This document shows positions 14,686-22,740 of a DNA stretch of 36,599 bases, one piece after another. The notes under the pieces are model-generated. The model ran no database searches. It saw nothing but the letters and a program-made list of their open reading frames with translations, and had not been told where the DNA came from. Both the position numbers and the translations under genes were made by a program. The stretch's first letter is position 1. Every line of letters starts with the position of its first letter. Origin of the DNA: Anaerolineales bacterium (GTDB lineage Bacteria; Chloroflexota; Anaerolineae; Anaerolineales; Villigracilaceae). Location: contig JABWAU010000026.1 of the NCBI GenBank assembly GCA_013360875.1, forward strand, positions 1-36,599. The letters run 5' to 3'.

Positions 14686-15603
14686 ATGATTACTCAAAAA
14701 CAACCCCTCGCTCTGACCGATTTTTCCATTCACCCCGGCACGCAAATGGGGCAGATTTCGCTCAAGGTGGCAAATCTTGAAAATCAACTGACGTTTTATC
14801 AAAGGGCGCTGGGGTTCAAACTCCACTGGCGCGAGGGGAATCAGGCTGGCTTGGGCGCCGGCGGCAAAGACCTGCTCCTTCTGGTGGAAGAGCCGAACCT
14901 GAAAAAATACCGCGGCGTGACCGGCTTGTATCATGTGGCATACCTTTTCCCGAACCGCCGCGAGCTTGCCATCGCCATTGGGCGTCTCTTCGCGCTGAAG
15001 TACCCCAATGCGCCCACCGATCACATCATGACCAAGACCACCTATCTCGACGACCTCGAAGGCAACGGCATCGAGTTGTATTGCGAATCGCCCGAAGACG
15101 GCACGTGGACTATGTCGGACGACAAATTCGAAGCCCGCCGCGCCGACGGCTCGTGGAGCGACGGGCGCGAACCGCTCGATGTGGAGGCGCTGTTCAAGCA
15201 CATCCGGGATGATGACCGCCTCGATGCGCCGGTCCCGCCTGAACTAAAGATTGGGCACGTCCATCTCCACATCCGCGATGTGGACGAAGCGGTGGATTTT
15301 TATCACGGGATCATCGGCTTCGATGTGATGGGACGCTCGCGTCAATTTCAGGCGGCGTTCGTCTCTGCTGGCGGATACCATCACCACCTCGGACTCAACA
15401 CCTGGCAGGGACGCGGCGCGCCGCCTCCTCCGCCCGATGCGGTTGGACTTCGTTACTTCACCATTGATCTGCCGGATCAAAAAGCCTACGAGGAGGTCGT
15501 GGCTCGGGTGGACACGGCAGGCATCCCGTCGAACATGACCGAGGCGGGGTTGCTCCTGTACGATCCGTCACAGAACGGCGTCATCCTGCGCGTGGCGAAG
15601 TAG
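14686..15603 (+). CDS. CatE-like ring-cleavage dioxygenase (tandem VOC protein)
   Basis: The 305-residue protein consists of two vicinal-oxygen-chelate halves. The first begins MGQISLKVANLENQLTFY, with YHVAYLFPNR and GNGIELYCESP. The second begins IGHVHLHIRDVDEAVDFYHG, with GGYHHHLGLNTWQG and an end DPSQNGVILRV. This matches the CatE/YfiE group of catechol 2,3-dioxygenases, in which the second half holds the metal site with His residues from HVHL and YHHH. The substrate is not evident and some members act in thiol or glyoxal detoxification. The ATG at 14686 follows AAGAGAC, a weak site. It is convergent with the oxidoreductase gene and separated from it by a terminator. Confidence 0.82.
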   Translation: MITQKQPLALTDFSIHPGTQMGQISLKVANLENQLTFYQRALGFKLHWREGNQAGLGAGGKDLLLLVEEPNLKKYRGVTGLYHVAYLFPNRRELAIAIGRLFALKYPNAPTDHIMTKTTYLDDLEGNGIELYCESPEDGTWTMSDDKFEARRADGSWSDGREPLDVEALFKHIRDDDRLDAPVPPELKIGHVHLHIRDVDEAVDFYHGIIGFDVMGRSRQFQAAFVSAGGYHHHLGLNTWQGRGAPPPPPDAVGLRYFTIDLPDQKAYEEVVARVDTAGIPSNMTEAGLLLYDPSQNGVILRVAK

Positions 15604-15661
15604 TAACGTCTCAAAGGTTCCTTGCGGGATATTGTTGCGGGTTAAGCCTTCGGGACGTCAT

Positions 15662-15698
15662 AAAAACATCCGAAGCCGGGTTGACTTCGGATGTTTTT
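15662..15698. terminator. Bidirectional terminator between convergent genes
   Basis: AAAAACATCCGAAG (15662-15675) and CTTCGGATGTTTTT (15685-15698) are perfect 14-base arms with A and T tails, placed between the dioxygenase and oxidoreductase ends. Confidence 0.9.
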
Positions 15699-15700
15699 GT

Positions 15701-17188
15701 TTACTTCAACACCTTCACCACATTCCGCCCCGCCGCGCCGCTGACCCCGCCTCCGCCGTGAACGCCGCTCCCGCAAAGATAGAGATTGTCAATCGGTGTC
15801 CTGTGATTCGACCAGCCCGGAATCGGACGCATGAACAGGAACTGATCGAGCATGAGTTGACCGTGGTTGAGGTCACCTTCGGTGAGACCGTAGGTTTGTT
15901 CGAGGTCGAGAGGCGTGATGATGTGGTAATTGGTAATTCGTGATTGGAGATTGGGGAAATAAGCGGCAAGGGTGTTGATGGCAAGGTCTTTGAGAGTTTC
16001 ATGTTTCAAGTTCCACGTTCCATGTTTCAAATGATACGGCGCGAATTGGAAATGGATGCTCACCACATTGCCGGAGGTTGTGATTTCGAGATAGGGCTTT
16101 TCGGAAATTTCACCATACTTCGCCGCGTCGTAGGCTTTCTCGAGATATTTGATGGACGGCGCAACGACCAGCGTCCCCTCAGGGATTCCGTGACTGCCAT
16201 CCGTTAGCAGGTGGATTTTCGCCACCGATCCGCGCATTTTGATGGATTGCACTTTCCATACGAATTCAGGCGGGAGGTTCGGCGCGCCGACGAGATTCAA
16301 TAATGTGCGTTTTGGGTCAACAGCCGAGATGACTGTATCGGCAGAAATTTCTTCTCCGCTTTTCAACACCACCCCCTTACATGTGTACGTGTCTACCTGA
16401 ATACGTTCTACTTCTGCCCCGGTGCGGATTTCGCCGCCGAAAGATTTCACGGCATTTGCAAGCGCTTTTGTAATTTCGCCCGCCCTACCCACGTTGACGT
16501 GCGCCAACCCGCCGCGGTTGAGCCAGTTGTGAATCAACGTGTAGCCTGTGCCAGCCTCCATCGGTCCAAGCGTGTGACCGTGAATGGCGAGGGCAGCCAG
16601 CGCCGCTTTGAGGGGTTCGGATTCGAAGTATTCCTCCAGCAGTTCCTGCGCGGTCATCGGCAGGGCGCGGATGAAGTTGACCATGTCCCTGCGCCCCGCC
16701 AGCCGCAGTTCGAGACCAAGTTCGAGCAAGCCGTAGCCTTCGCGCAGGCTGAAGTCCTTCGGCAGGCGCGGCATGACGGTTTCATAGGCGACATCCAGAA
16801 TGTAAGCCGCCTTGTCCATAAAACGGACGAAGTCGCCCCAGCGCGCCGCGTCCTTTTCGGAGAAGCATTTTATGGCTTCGGCGTTGAGAATTAAATGATT
16901 GCCATCGGGTTGTAGTGATATGAACGGTGGTCGAGTAGAGCGGGTGCTCGTTCCGCTCGTATCGAGACCAAGTTTCAAATCCTTGATGATATGGGGGCGA
17001 AGATATCCGCCAGTTTGTACAGAGTCAACTGTGAAGCCGTCACCGAACAATTCGGTCACCACCGTCCCACCGACGACGGCGCGGCGTTCGAGCACCAGAA
17101 CCTTTTTGCCCCGTTTGGCGCGATACGCGGCGGCGACCAGTCCATTGTGCCCCGCGCCGATGATGATGAAATCATAGGAGTTGGTCAT
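15701..17188 (-). CDS. FAD-dependent oxidoreductase, PYROXD2/phytoene-desaturase-like (copy 1)
   Basis: The 495-residue flavoprotein has the FAD-binding motif FIIIGAGHNGLVAA at residues 6-19, followed by VLVLERRAVVGGTVVTE. Near the end, GWSNHRTPIDNLYLCGSG and GGGGVSGAAGRN complete the amine-oxidase/phytoene-desaturase pattern, closest in style to PYROXD2. The ATG at 17188 has AAAGGAA upstream. The paralogue at 17836-19416 aligns over the whole length. Residues around 392-425 are encoded by repeat words (15925-15960 and 15997-16030) although the alignment length is kept. The substrate is unknown; carotenoid biosynthesis is not implied because no crtB-like gene is nearby. Confidence 0.87.
   Translation of the reverse strand: MTNSYDFIIIGAGHNGLVAAAYRAKRGKKVLVLERRAVVGGTVVTELFGDGFTVDSVQTGGYLRPHIIKDLKLGLDTSGTSTRSTRPPFISLQPDGNHLILNAEAIKCFSEKDAARWGDFVRFMDKAAYILDVAYETVMPRLPKDFSLREGYGLLELGLELRLAGRRDMVNFIRALPMTAQELLEEYFESEPLKAALAALAIHGHTLGPMEAGTGYTLIHNWLNRGGLAHVNVGRAGEITKALANAVKSFGGEIRTGAEVERIQVDTYTCKGVVLKSGEEISADTVISAVDPKRTLLNLVGAPNLPPEFVWKVQSIKMRGSVAKIHLLTDGSHGIPEGTLVVAPSIKYLEKAYDAAKYGEISEKPYLEITTSGNVVSIHFQFAPYHLKHGTWNLKHETLKDLAINTLAAYFPNLQSRITNYHIITPLDLEQTYGLTEGDLNHGQLMLDQFLFMRPIPGWSNHRTPIDNLYLCGSGVHGGGGVSGAAGRNVVKVLK
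15925..16030. repeat. Words of families L and A inside the oxidoreductase gene
   Basis: TGGTAATTGGTAATTCGTG with ATTGGAGATTGGGG (15925-15958) and TTTCATGTTTCAAGTTCC with ACGTTCCATGTTTCAA (15997-16030) match intergenic words at 4400-4434, 4893-4916 and 26527-26560. Here both are translated as part of an otherwise normal protein. Confidence 0.65.
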
Positions 17189-17217
17189 AAACAATTCCTT
17201 TGTGTTAAAATTTGGTT

Positions 17218-17421
17218 ATGAAAGTTCGTGATGTAATCAAACTCATCGAAGCCGATGGCTGGTATTTGGTCGTCACGAAAGGAAGTCATAGACAGTACAA
17301 ACATCCTTCCAAACCCGGTCGAGTCACCATTGCAGGGCATCCCAACGATGATCTTGCACCGGGAACACAGAACAGTATTTTCAAACAGGCTCAAGTTGAA
17401 AGACCGAAAGACAAGAGGTAA
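17218..17421 (+). CDS. hicA: HicA-type mRNA interferase toxin
   Basis: The 67-residue protein shows the HicA fold: VRDVIKLIEADGWYLV, the catalytic KGSHRQYKHP with the conserved His, VTIAGHPNDDL and a final helix ending SIFKQAQ. HicA degrades mRNA when freed from HicB. The ATG at 17218 is used; an in-frame TTG lies two codons upstream. A TTAAAAT hexamer ending only seven bases before the ATG suggests a very short or absent leader. HicB follows after 2 bases on the same strand. The pair is inserted, opposite in direction, between two oxidoreductase paralogues. Confidence 0.92.
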   Translation: MKVRDVIKLIEADGWYLVVTKGSHRQYKHPSKPGRVTIAGHPNDDLAPGTQNSIFKQAQVERPKDKR

Positions 17422-17423
17422 CC

Positions 17424-17639
17424 ATGTATCGCTTTCTTATTGTCATTGAAAAGACAGCAAATAACTATTCAGCATATTCTCCAGATTTACCCGGCTGTGT
17501 GGCAACAGGCAAAACCCGTGAAGAAGTGGAACGCAATATGCACGAAGCCGTGAAAATGCACGTTGAGGGATTGTTGGAAGATAAATTGCCAATTCCTAAA
17601 GGTGTCTCATCCGCGGAATATATTGCAATTTCTGCATAA
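17424..17639 (+). CDS. hicB: HicB-type antitoxin, short form without DNA-binding domain
   Basis: The 71-residue protein has the HicB core: FLIVIEKTANNYSAYSPDLPGCVATGKTREEVERN in a partial RNase H-like fold, then MHEAVKMHVEGLLEDKLPIP. The usual C-terminal helix-turn-helix or ribbon-helix-helix is absent. HicB therefore probably blocks HicA by direct binding, and autoregulation would need another factor. Spacing of 2 bases after hicA indicates translational coupling. Confidence 0.92.
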   Translation: MYRFLIVIEKTANNYSAYSPDLPGCVATGKTREEVERNMHEAVKMHVEGLLEDKLPIPKGVSSAEYIAISA

Positions 17640-17665
17640 TCGCTCGAACCCTCGTGAAAACGGTT

Positions 17666-17695
17666 TTTTTTATCTTAAGTGGGTTAGATAAAAAA
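17666..17695. terminator. AT-rich inverted repeat after hicB
   Basis: TTTTTTATCT (17666-17675) and AGATAAAAAA (17686-17695) are perfect 10-base arms. The repeat can terminate hicAB transcription. Its right end coincides with the break point of the oxidoreductase remnant that starts at 17696, so it could also be an element end. Confidence 0.55.
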
Positions 17696-17742
17696 TCCAT
17701 TGTGCCCGCGCCGATGATGATGGTGTCGAAAGAGTTTGTCAT
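17696..17742 (-). pseudogene. 5' remnant of a third PYROXD2-like oxidoreductase gene
   Basis: Reading left from the ATG at 17742 gives MTNSFDTIIIGAG, the start of the same family as the two neighbours. A single missing base then shifts the frame where HNG is expected, and similarity stops at 17696. The DNA is clearly similar to the first 50 bases of the gene starting at 17188, including CCATTGTGCC and GCGCCGATGATGATG. It is a dead fragment of a paralogue left beside hicAB. Confidence 0.75.
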
Positions 17743-17765
17743 AAATTGATTCCCATTGAACTGCA

Positions 17766-17832
17766 AAGTTCGCGAAGTGCGTAAAGAAGGTCTATAAATT
17801 CTTCGCGTTCTTTGCGTGCTTCGCGGTAAATA
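17766..17832. repeat. Family N words (TTCGCGAAG / CTTCGCGGTAAA type)
   Basis: AAGTTCGCGAAGTGCGTAAAG and ATTCTTCGCGTTCTTTGCG with TGCTTCGCGGTAAA are two inverted halves of one theme between the remnant and copy 2. Confidence 0.55.
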
Positions 17833-17835
17833 TCT

Positions 17836-19416
17836 TTATCGCCAATCTTTCAAAATTTCCTTCGCCGCCAACATGCCGGGCGCGCCCATCACTCCGCCGC
17901 CGGGGTGCGCGCCGCTCGCGCCGAAGTAATAGCCTTTGAGCGGAGTGCGAAAGTCCGCCCATTGCGGCACGGGACGCAAAAAGAAAATTTGATGCAACAA
18001 CAACTCGCCATGAAAAATATTTCCACCTGTGATGCCGGCAATGGCTTCAATATCTTTCGGCGAGATGACCTGCATGCCCACGATGCACTCGCGAATGTTC
18101 GGCGCGTATTCTTCGATAGTCGCGATGACCGCTTCGCCGAGTTGATCGCGCTTCGTATCGTCCCAACCGCCTTCAATATCGTACGGCGCATATTGGACAA
18201 AGCATGACATCACGTGATGTCCGGGCGGCGCCATGTCGGGGTCAATCACCGAAGGGAAGATCATGTCGAGATACGGTCGCTTCGAGACCTGCCCATACTT
18301 GGCGTCGTCGTAAGCGCGCTCGATGTAGTCAATGCTCGGGCTGATCGAAACCGCGCCGCGATACAACGCCGGTTCATTCAGCGCCGTGAAACGCGGCAAT
18401 TTGCTCAACGCAATGTTGACCTTGCCCGACGAGCCGCGTACGCGGAAGTTTTGAATGGAGGTGACGAACTCATCGGGAAAATGCTTTGGCTCCACGAACT
18501 GGAGGAACGTGCGCTTCGGGTCTGCGGCGGACATGACCACTTTAGCATTGATCTCATCGCCGTTCTCGAGGACGACCCCCACAGCGCGTCCGCCCTTGAC
18601 CTTGACCTGCTGCACCGGACTATTGACTCTGATCTCGGCCCCAAGCGCCCGCGCCGCATTCGCAATCGCGCCGCTCACCCCGCCGGAGCCGCCTTTGGCG
18701 AATCCCCAGGCGCGAAAGGCGCCGTCAATTTCGCCCATGTAGTGATGGAGCAGCACGTATGCCGTCCCCGGCGAGCGCGGACCGAGAAACGTGCCGATGA
18801 TGCCGCTGGCGGCTTTAGTGCCTTTGAGCGCGTCGGTCTCGAACCACTCTTCCAGCAGGTCCGCGGATGATTGCGTCGCGAGTTTGGCGATCATGTACAG
18901 TTCTTTTTCGGAGAGCGATGCCGCGTACTGCCCCAGTTTGAGCAGGTTCAGCAAATCGCGCGGGTGCAGCGAGGATGGATCGGGCGGAATCAGGTTGATG
19001 ATGGGTTTGATGGCTTTCGCGGCGCGCGCCATGACGCGGGCGTACTCGTCGTAGGCTTCGGCGTCTTTGGGTGAGTGGCGGTACAACTCGCGGCGGGTCA
19101 GATCGTGGTCATCCCACGAGGCGAGGTAGTCGCCGTTTTCCATCGGGGTGAAGGTGGAAGGCAGGGGTAGAATCTTCAATCCGTGTTTGGGCAATTCCAA
19201 CTCGCGGATGATCTCCGGGCGCAGCAGGCTCACCACATACGAAAACTCGGTGAACTTGTAACCGGGGAAAATCTCCTCCGTCACCGCCGCCCCGCCGACG
19301 ATGGGTCTGCGCTCGAGCACGACGACCTTCCTGCCTGCGCGCGCGAGATATGCCGCGGCGACCAGTCCGTTGTGCCCGCCGCCGATGATGATCGCGTCGT
19401 ATTGCCTGAGTGTCAT
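17836..19416 (-). CDS. FAD-dependent oxidoreductase, PYROXD2/phytoene-desaturase-like (copy 2)
   Basis: The 526-residue protein has AIIIGGGHNGLVAAAYLARAG at its start (FAD binding, split here), VVVLERRPIVGGAAVTEE, RTFLQFVEP mid-way and a C-terminal YYFGASGAHPGGGVMGAPG. It is a close-family paralogue of the gene at 15701-17188 and lacks that gene's repeat-coded segment: the equivalent residues are ordinary (DIEGGWDDTKRDQL). AGGAGC precedes the ATG at 19416. Its enzymatic substrate is unknown. Confidence 0.9.
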   Translation of the reverse strand: MTLRQYDAIIIGGGHNGLVAAAYLARAGRKVVVLERRPIVGGAAVTEEIFPGYKFTEFSYVVSLLRPEIIRELELPKHGLKILPLPSTFTPMENGDYLASWDDHDLTRRELYRHSPKDAEAYDEYARVMARAAKAIKPIINLIPPDPSSLHPRDLLNLLKLGQYAASLSEKELYMIAKLATQSSADLLEEWFETDALKGTKAASGIIGTFLGPRSPGTAYVLLHHYMGEIDGAFRAWGFAKGGSGGVSGAIANAARALGAEIRVNSPVQQVKVKGGRAVGVVLENGDEINAKVVMSAADPKRTFLQFVEPKHFPDEFVTSIQNFRVRGSSGKVNIALSKLPRFTALNEPALYRGAVSISPSIDYIERAYDDAKYGQVSKRPYLDMIFPSVIDPDMAPPGHHVMSCFVQYAPYDIEGGWDDTKRDQLGEAVIATIEEYAPNIRECIVGMQVISPKDIEAIAGITGGNIFHGELLLHQIFFLRPVPQWADFRTPLKGYYFGASGAHPGGGVMGAPGMLAAKEILKDWR

Positions 19417-19420
19417 CTCT

Positions 19421-19513
19421 TTAAAAGCTCCTCAATTTTTCGACATCAACTAAATCTGGATAGGCTTCCATAAACTCATTCCATAACACGCGGTGAATGT
19501 CGCCGATCTGCAA
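19421..19513 (-). CDS. Possible 30-aa leader ORF upstream of oxidoreductase copy 2
   Basis: A frame from a TTG at 19513 to a TAA at 19421 encodes a protein-like sequence with IGDIHRVLWNEFMEAYPDL and VDVEKLRSF. The ribosome binding site of the oxidoreductase lies inside its last codons, and the stop is 4 bases from that start. The true 5' end is unclear; no family is recognised. Confidence 0.25.
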   Translation of the reverse strand: MQIGDIHRVLWNEFMEAYPDLVDVEKLRSF

Positions 19514-19643
19514 TCCGCTTCGGGTACAATGTCTCCGAACGGGGAAGGAGCGATCTCCCCCCAAAGGCACCCTCTCCATTCGAAGCCCCGCCGGCATGCT
19601 GTACGAACGGAATGGGAGGAGGTCAAATCGCAGGAACATAACG

Positions 19644-19920
19644 CTACTGTTTCTCCTGCTCCTGCTGCCGCAGTTTGCGTTTCTCTTCCTGTTCCTGCTC
19701 GAGTTTCAAACGTTCCTGTTTTCGGAGTATTTGCTTCTGTTCCTGTTCCTGCTCGAGTTTCAGCCGCTCCTGTCTGCGCAGTATTTGTTCCTTTTCCTGT
19801 TCCTTCTCCAGTTCCAGCCGCTCCTGTTGGCGCAATTTCCGTTTCCGCTCCTGTTCCTTCTCCAGTTCCAGCCGCTCCTGTTGGCGCAGTTTCCGTTTCT
19901 GCTCCTGTTCCTTCTCCATT
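19644..19920. repeat. 54-bp tandem repeat array, about five units
   Basis: Units of 54 bases, such as the block containing CTCCTGTTGGCGCAGTTTCC and CTTCTCCAGTTCCAGCCG, repeat with gradual divergence. Unit length equals 18 codons, so copy-number changes keep the frame. Confidence 0.75.
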
Positions 19921-19943
19921 TCCTCTCGCTGCTTCTCTATCAT
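19644..19943 (-). CDS. Glu/Gln/Arg/Lys-rich coiled-coil protein with 18-residue repeats
   Basis: The 99-residue protein starts MIEKQREEMEKEQEQKRK and consists of about 4.5 copies of an 18-residue unit close to RKLRQQERLELEKEQERK, with variants such as QILRRQERLKLEQEQEQK. The whole length should be a charged alpha-helix or coiled coil. GAGGAAAAAAAG lies just before the ATG at 19943, which supports translation on this strand. The opposite strand reads as a long Leu/Phe-rich frame, a shadow of the repeats. Function is unknown. Confidence 0.5.
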   Translation of the reverse strand: MIEKQREEMEKEQEQKRKLRQQERLELEKEQERKRKLRQQERLELEKEQEKEQILRRQERLKLEQEQEQKQILRKQERLKLEQEQEEKRKLRQQEQEKQ

Positions 19944-20487
19944 CTTTTTTTCCTCTTTCGTATCTGCAACTTCGCGTTCTCCCTGCGGGAGTTGGCGGGA
20001 TGGTCCGAAATTTCATTTCGTCGAATGGTCTCACCTTGATGAATTCTAACCGTTATTTCCACAGGATATATAAACCAATTCCGCGTACGCCTGACCCTTT
20101 ACCACAAGGGTGCTTGCCCTTCAGGTACGATGCCGCGAAGGGACACGGGTGAGGTCCCACCGCCGCGCTGATTGAGGCATGAAGAATCACAACTTTAATA
20201 TAGAAATAAATATCAGAAAGTATGTACGCTCGCTATCTCTCCCGCGTGCTGCGCCTGTGCTTGCGCTTTGTCGTTGAACCGCTCTTGAAGCGGAGACCTG
20301 AGCCTGTCGAAGATAAGTAACCGTCATTCCCATATCCAGCAATGGCGGTTGTCACACACCTTAAGTAGGCAATGCACCGGCGATACTTTCAACCCTCACT
20401 GAATCAGGAATGCGCTGTCGGTTCGCAACCACCCAATTGATGTAGAATCATTCACGCAATGAAATCAACAATTATCGGCAGGAAGGT
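19944..20487. other. Gene-poor stretch upstream of the phosphofructokinase gene
   Basis: No convincing gene is seen. It holds ACCACAAGGGTGCTTGCCC-like words (20100-20125), a copy of the CCTGAGCCTGTCGAAG word (20298-20313) and an AT-rich patch (20190-20225). A TAGAAT hexamer near 20447 could be the -10 of the downstream gene, with no matching -35. Confidence 0.5.
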
Positions 20488-22710
20488 ATGACAAAACGAA
20501 TCGGAATACTCACCAGCGGAGGCGACGCGCAGGGCATGAATGCCGCAGTGCGGTCCGTCGTCCGTACCGCGTTGTATAAAGGCGTGGAAGTGTACGCGGT
20601 CTACGAGGGGTATCAGGGACTCGTGGACGACGGCGACTACATCCGCAAAATGGATTGGGATTCGGTGGGGGGGATACTTCAGTTGGGTGGAACGATCATC
20701 GGCACCGCGCGAAGCGACGCGTTCTTCATGCGCGAGGGACGCCGCACAGCCGCGAAGAATCTGATCCACGCGGGCATTGACGGGCTGATCGTCATCGGCG
20801 GAGACGGGTCGCTCACCGGTGCGAACATCTTTCGTCAGGAATGGAGCGGTCTCGTCGCGGAACTCGTCGAAAGCGGCGAAATCAGCGCGGAGCAGGCGCA
20901 GGCATATCCCAACCTGTCCATCGTGGGGCTGGTCGGCTCGATTGACAACGATTTCTCAGGCACCGACATCACCATCGGCACCGACACCGCCCTCCATCGC
21001 ATCACTGAAGCGGTGGATGCCATCACCAGCACGGCGGCGAGTCACCAGCGCACGTTCGTCGTCAAGGTGATGGGACGCAACTGCGGCTATCTCGCGTTGA
21101 TGGGCGCGCTGGCTTGCGGCGCGGACTGGGTGTTGATTCCCGAATCGCCGCCGGACGTGGATAACTGGCAGGACGTGCTGGCTGAACGCCTCAAAGCCGG
21201 ACGAAAGGCTGGTCGTCGCGACAGCATCGTGATCCTGGCTGAGGGTGCGCGCGACCGCGACGGCAAATACATCGGCAGCAGCGACGTGCAGCGCGCGCTC
21301 GAAGAACGCCTGGGCGAGGAGGTGCGCGTGACCGTGTTGGGACACGTCCAGCGCGGCGGGCGTCCCAGCGCCTACGACCGCATCCTCAGCACGCTCATGG
21401 GATACGAAGCCGTCAACACCATACTTTCTGCAAAGCCGGATGACGAACCGGTCGTGATCGGTATTCGCAACAACCGCATGACGCGCCTGTCGTTGACGGA
21501 AAGCATCGGGAAAACGCAGGCGGTCGCGGAGGCGATCGAGGCGAAGGATTACGAGCGGGCGATGTCCCTGCGGAGTTCCTCGTTCAAGGATGCCTTCAAA
21601 ACGTTCAAGACCATGGTGCGCGCGCTGCCTCATCCCGTCGAAGCGGAGAAGAAACGCCTCCGCATTGCGGTGATGAACGCCGGCGCGCCCGCGCCGGGCA
21701 TGAACACCGCCAGCCGCGCCGCCATCCGCCTCGGATTGGACATGGGACACATCATGCTCGGAGTCCACAACGGCTTCGAGGGATTGATCCACGGCGAAGT
21801 GGAGGGCATGGATTGGATGAGCGTGAGCGGCTGGGCGACGCGCGGCGGTTCGGTGTTGGGGACGACGCGCCACATTCCCAAAGGACGCGACTTGTACTCC
21901 ATTGCCCGCGTCATCGAAGACTTTCGCATTGACGCCCTTCTGATAATCGGCGGTTGGACCGCTTATGAGACCTGCTTCAACATGCTGAAGGAACGCCCGA
22001 ACTTCCCGTCCTTCAACATTCCGATGATCTGCCTGCCCGCCTCCATCAACAACAACCTGCCCGGCTCCGAGTTCAGCATCGGCGCGGACACCGCCCTCAA
22101 CAGCATCGTGGACGCGGTGGACAAGATCAAGCAATCGGCGGTGGCGACGCGGCGTTGTTTCGTCGTGGAGGTGATGGGACATTACTGCGGCTACCTCGCC
22201 CTCATGGGCGGCATCGCCACCGGCGCGGAACGCGTCTACCTGCACGAGGAGGGGGTCAAACTTCACGACCTGCAGGTGGACGTTGAAAAATTGCTCAGGG
22301 GGTTTCGATCCGGCAAGCGGCTGGGGTTGATGATCCGCAACGAATACGCCAACCCGGTCTACACCACGGAATTCATGTGCTCGCTCTTCGAGGAGGAAGG
22401 CAGGGACGTGTTCGACGTGCGCCCCGCCATTCTCGGGCATCTGCAGCAGGGCGGCGACCCGTCCCCGTTCGACCGCATCCAGGCGACGCGGCTGGCGAGT
22501 CTGTGCCTCGATTATCTGATCGGGCAATGCAATGCGGGTGAATACAACAGCGCGTTCATCGGCATGCAGAACGGACACATCCATTTCCACGACATGCGCG
22601 ACTTCGACCGCATGATCCAAGCCGAATTCCAGCGCCCAAAGGATCAGTGGTGGCTGGGTTTGAAGGGCATTGCCGACCTGCTGGCGGCTTCCGGCCCAAC
22701 CGACGAATAA
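20488..22710 (+). CDS. pfkA: Double-length 6-phosphofructokinase with inactive C-terminal half
   Basis: The 740-residue protein is a head-to-tail fusion of two PfkA domains, the arrangement known from eukaryotic phosphofructokinases. Residues 1-370 are catalytic: ILTSGGDAQGMNAA, GGDGS at 104-108, GSIDND with catalytic Asp153, MGRNCGYLALMG and LAEGARDRDG. Gly at the GGDG and VGSIDND positions indicates use of ATP rather than pyrophosphate. In the C-terminal half GGDGS is replaced by GGWTAYE and IDND by INNN, so that half cannot catalyse; in animals and fungi it became an allosteric site. AGGAAGG precedes the ATG at 20488. It phosphorylates fructose 6-phosphate in glycolysis. Confidence 0.93.
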   Translation: MTKRIGILTSGGDAQGMNAAVRSVVRTALYKGVEVYAVYEGYQGLVDDGDYIRKMDWDSVGGILQLGGTIIGTARSDAFFMREGRRTAAKNLIHAGIDGLIVIGGDGSLTGANIFRQEWSGLVAELVESGEISAEQAQAYPNLSIVGLVGSIDNDFSGTDITIGTDTALHRITEAVDAITSTAASHQRTFVVKVMGRNCGYLALMGALACGADWVLIPESPPDVDNWQDVLAERLKAGRKAGRRDSIVILAEGARDRDGKYIGSSDVQRALEERLGEEVRVTVLGHVQRGGRPSAYDRILSTLMGYEAVNTILSAKPDDEPVVIGIRNNRMTRLSLTESIGKTQAVAEAIEAKDYERAMSLRSSSFKDAFKTFKTMVRALPHPVEAEKKRLRIAVMNAGAPAPGMNTASRAAIRLGLDMGHIMLGVHNGFEGLIHGEVEGMDWMSVSGWATRGGSVLGTTRHIPKGRDLYSIARVIEDFRIDALLIIGGWTAYETCFNMLKERPNFPSFNIPMICLPASINNNLPGSEFSIGADTALNSIVDAVDKIKQSAVATRRCFVVEVMGHYCGYLALMGGIATGAERVYLHEEGVKLHDLQVDVEKLLRGFRSGKRLGLMIRNEYANPVYTTEFMCSLFEEEGRDVFDVRPAILGHLQQGGDPSPFDRIQATRLASLCLDYLIGQCNAGEYNSAFIGMQNGHIHFHDMRDFDRMIQAEFQRPKDQWWLGLKGIADLLAASGPTDE

Positions 22711-22740
22711 AAAATACGAGCCATCGGAACGAATCACGTC

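Noticed and set aside
15701-19416. Carotenoid biosynthesis cluster
   Set aside because: The two flavoproteins resemble PYROXD2 more than CrtI, and no phytoene synthase or cyclase is nearby.
19493-20152. Plus-strand Leu/Phe- and Pro/Val-rich frames over the 54-bp repeats
   Set aside because: They arise because the repeat length is a multiple of three, so several frames stay open. Only the minus-strand coiled-coil frame has a ribosome binding site.
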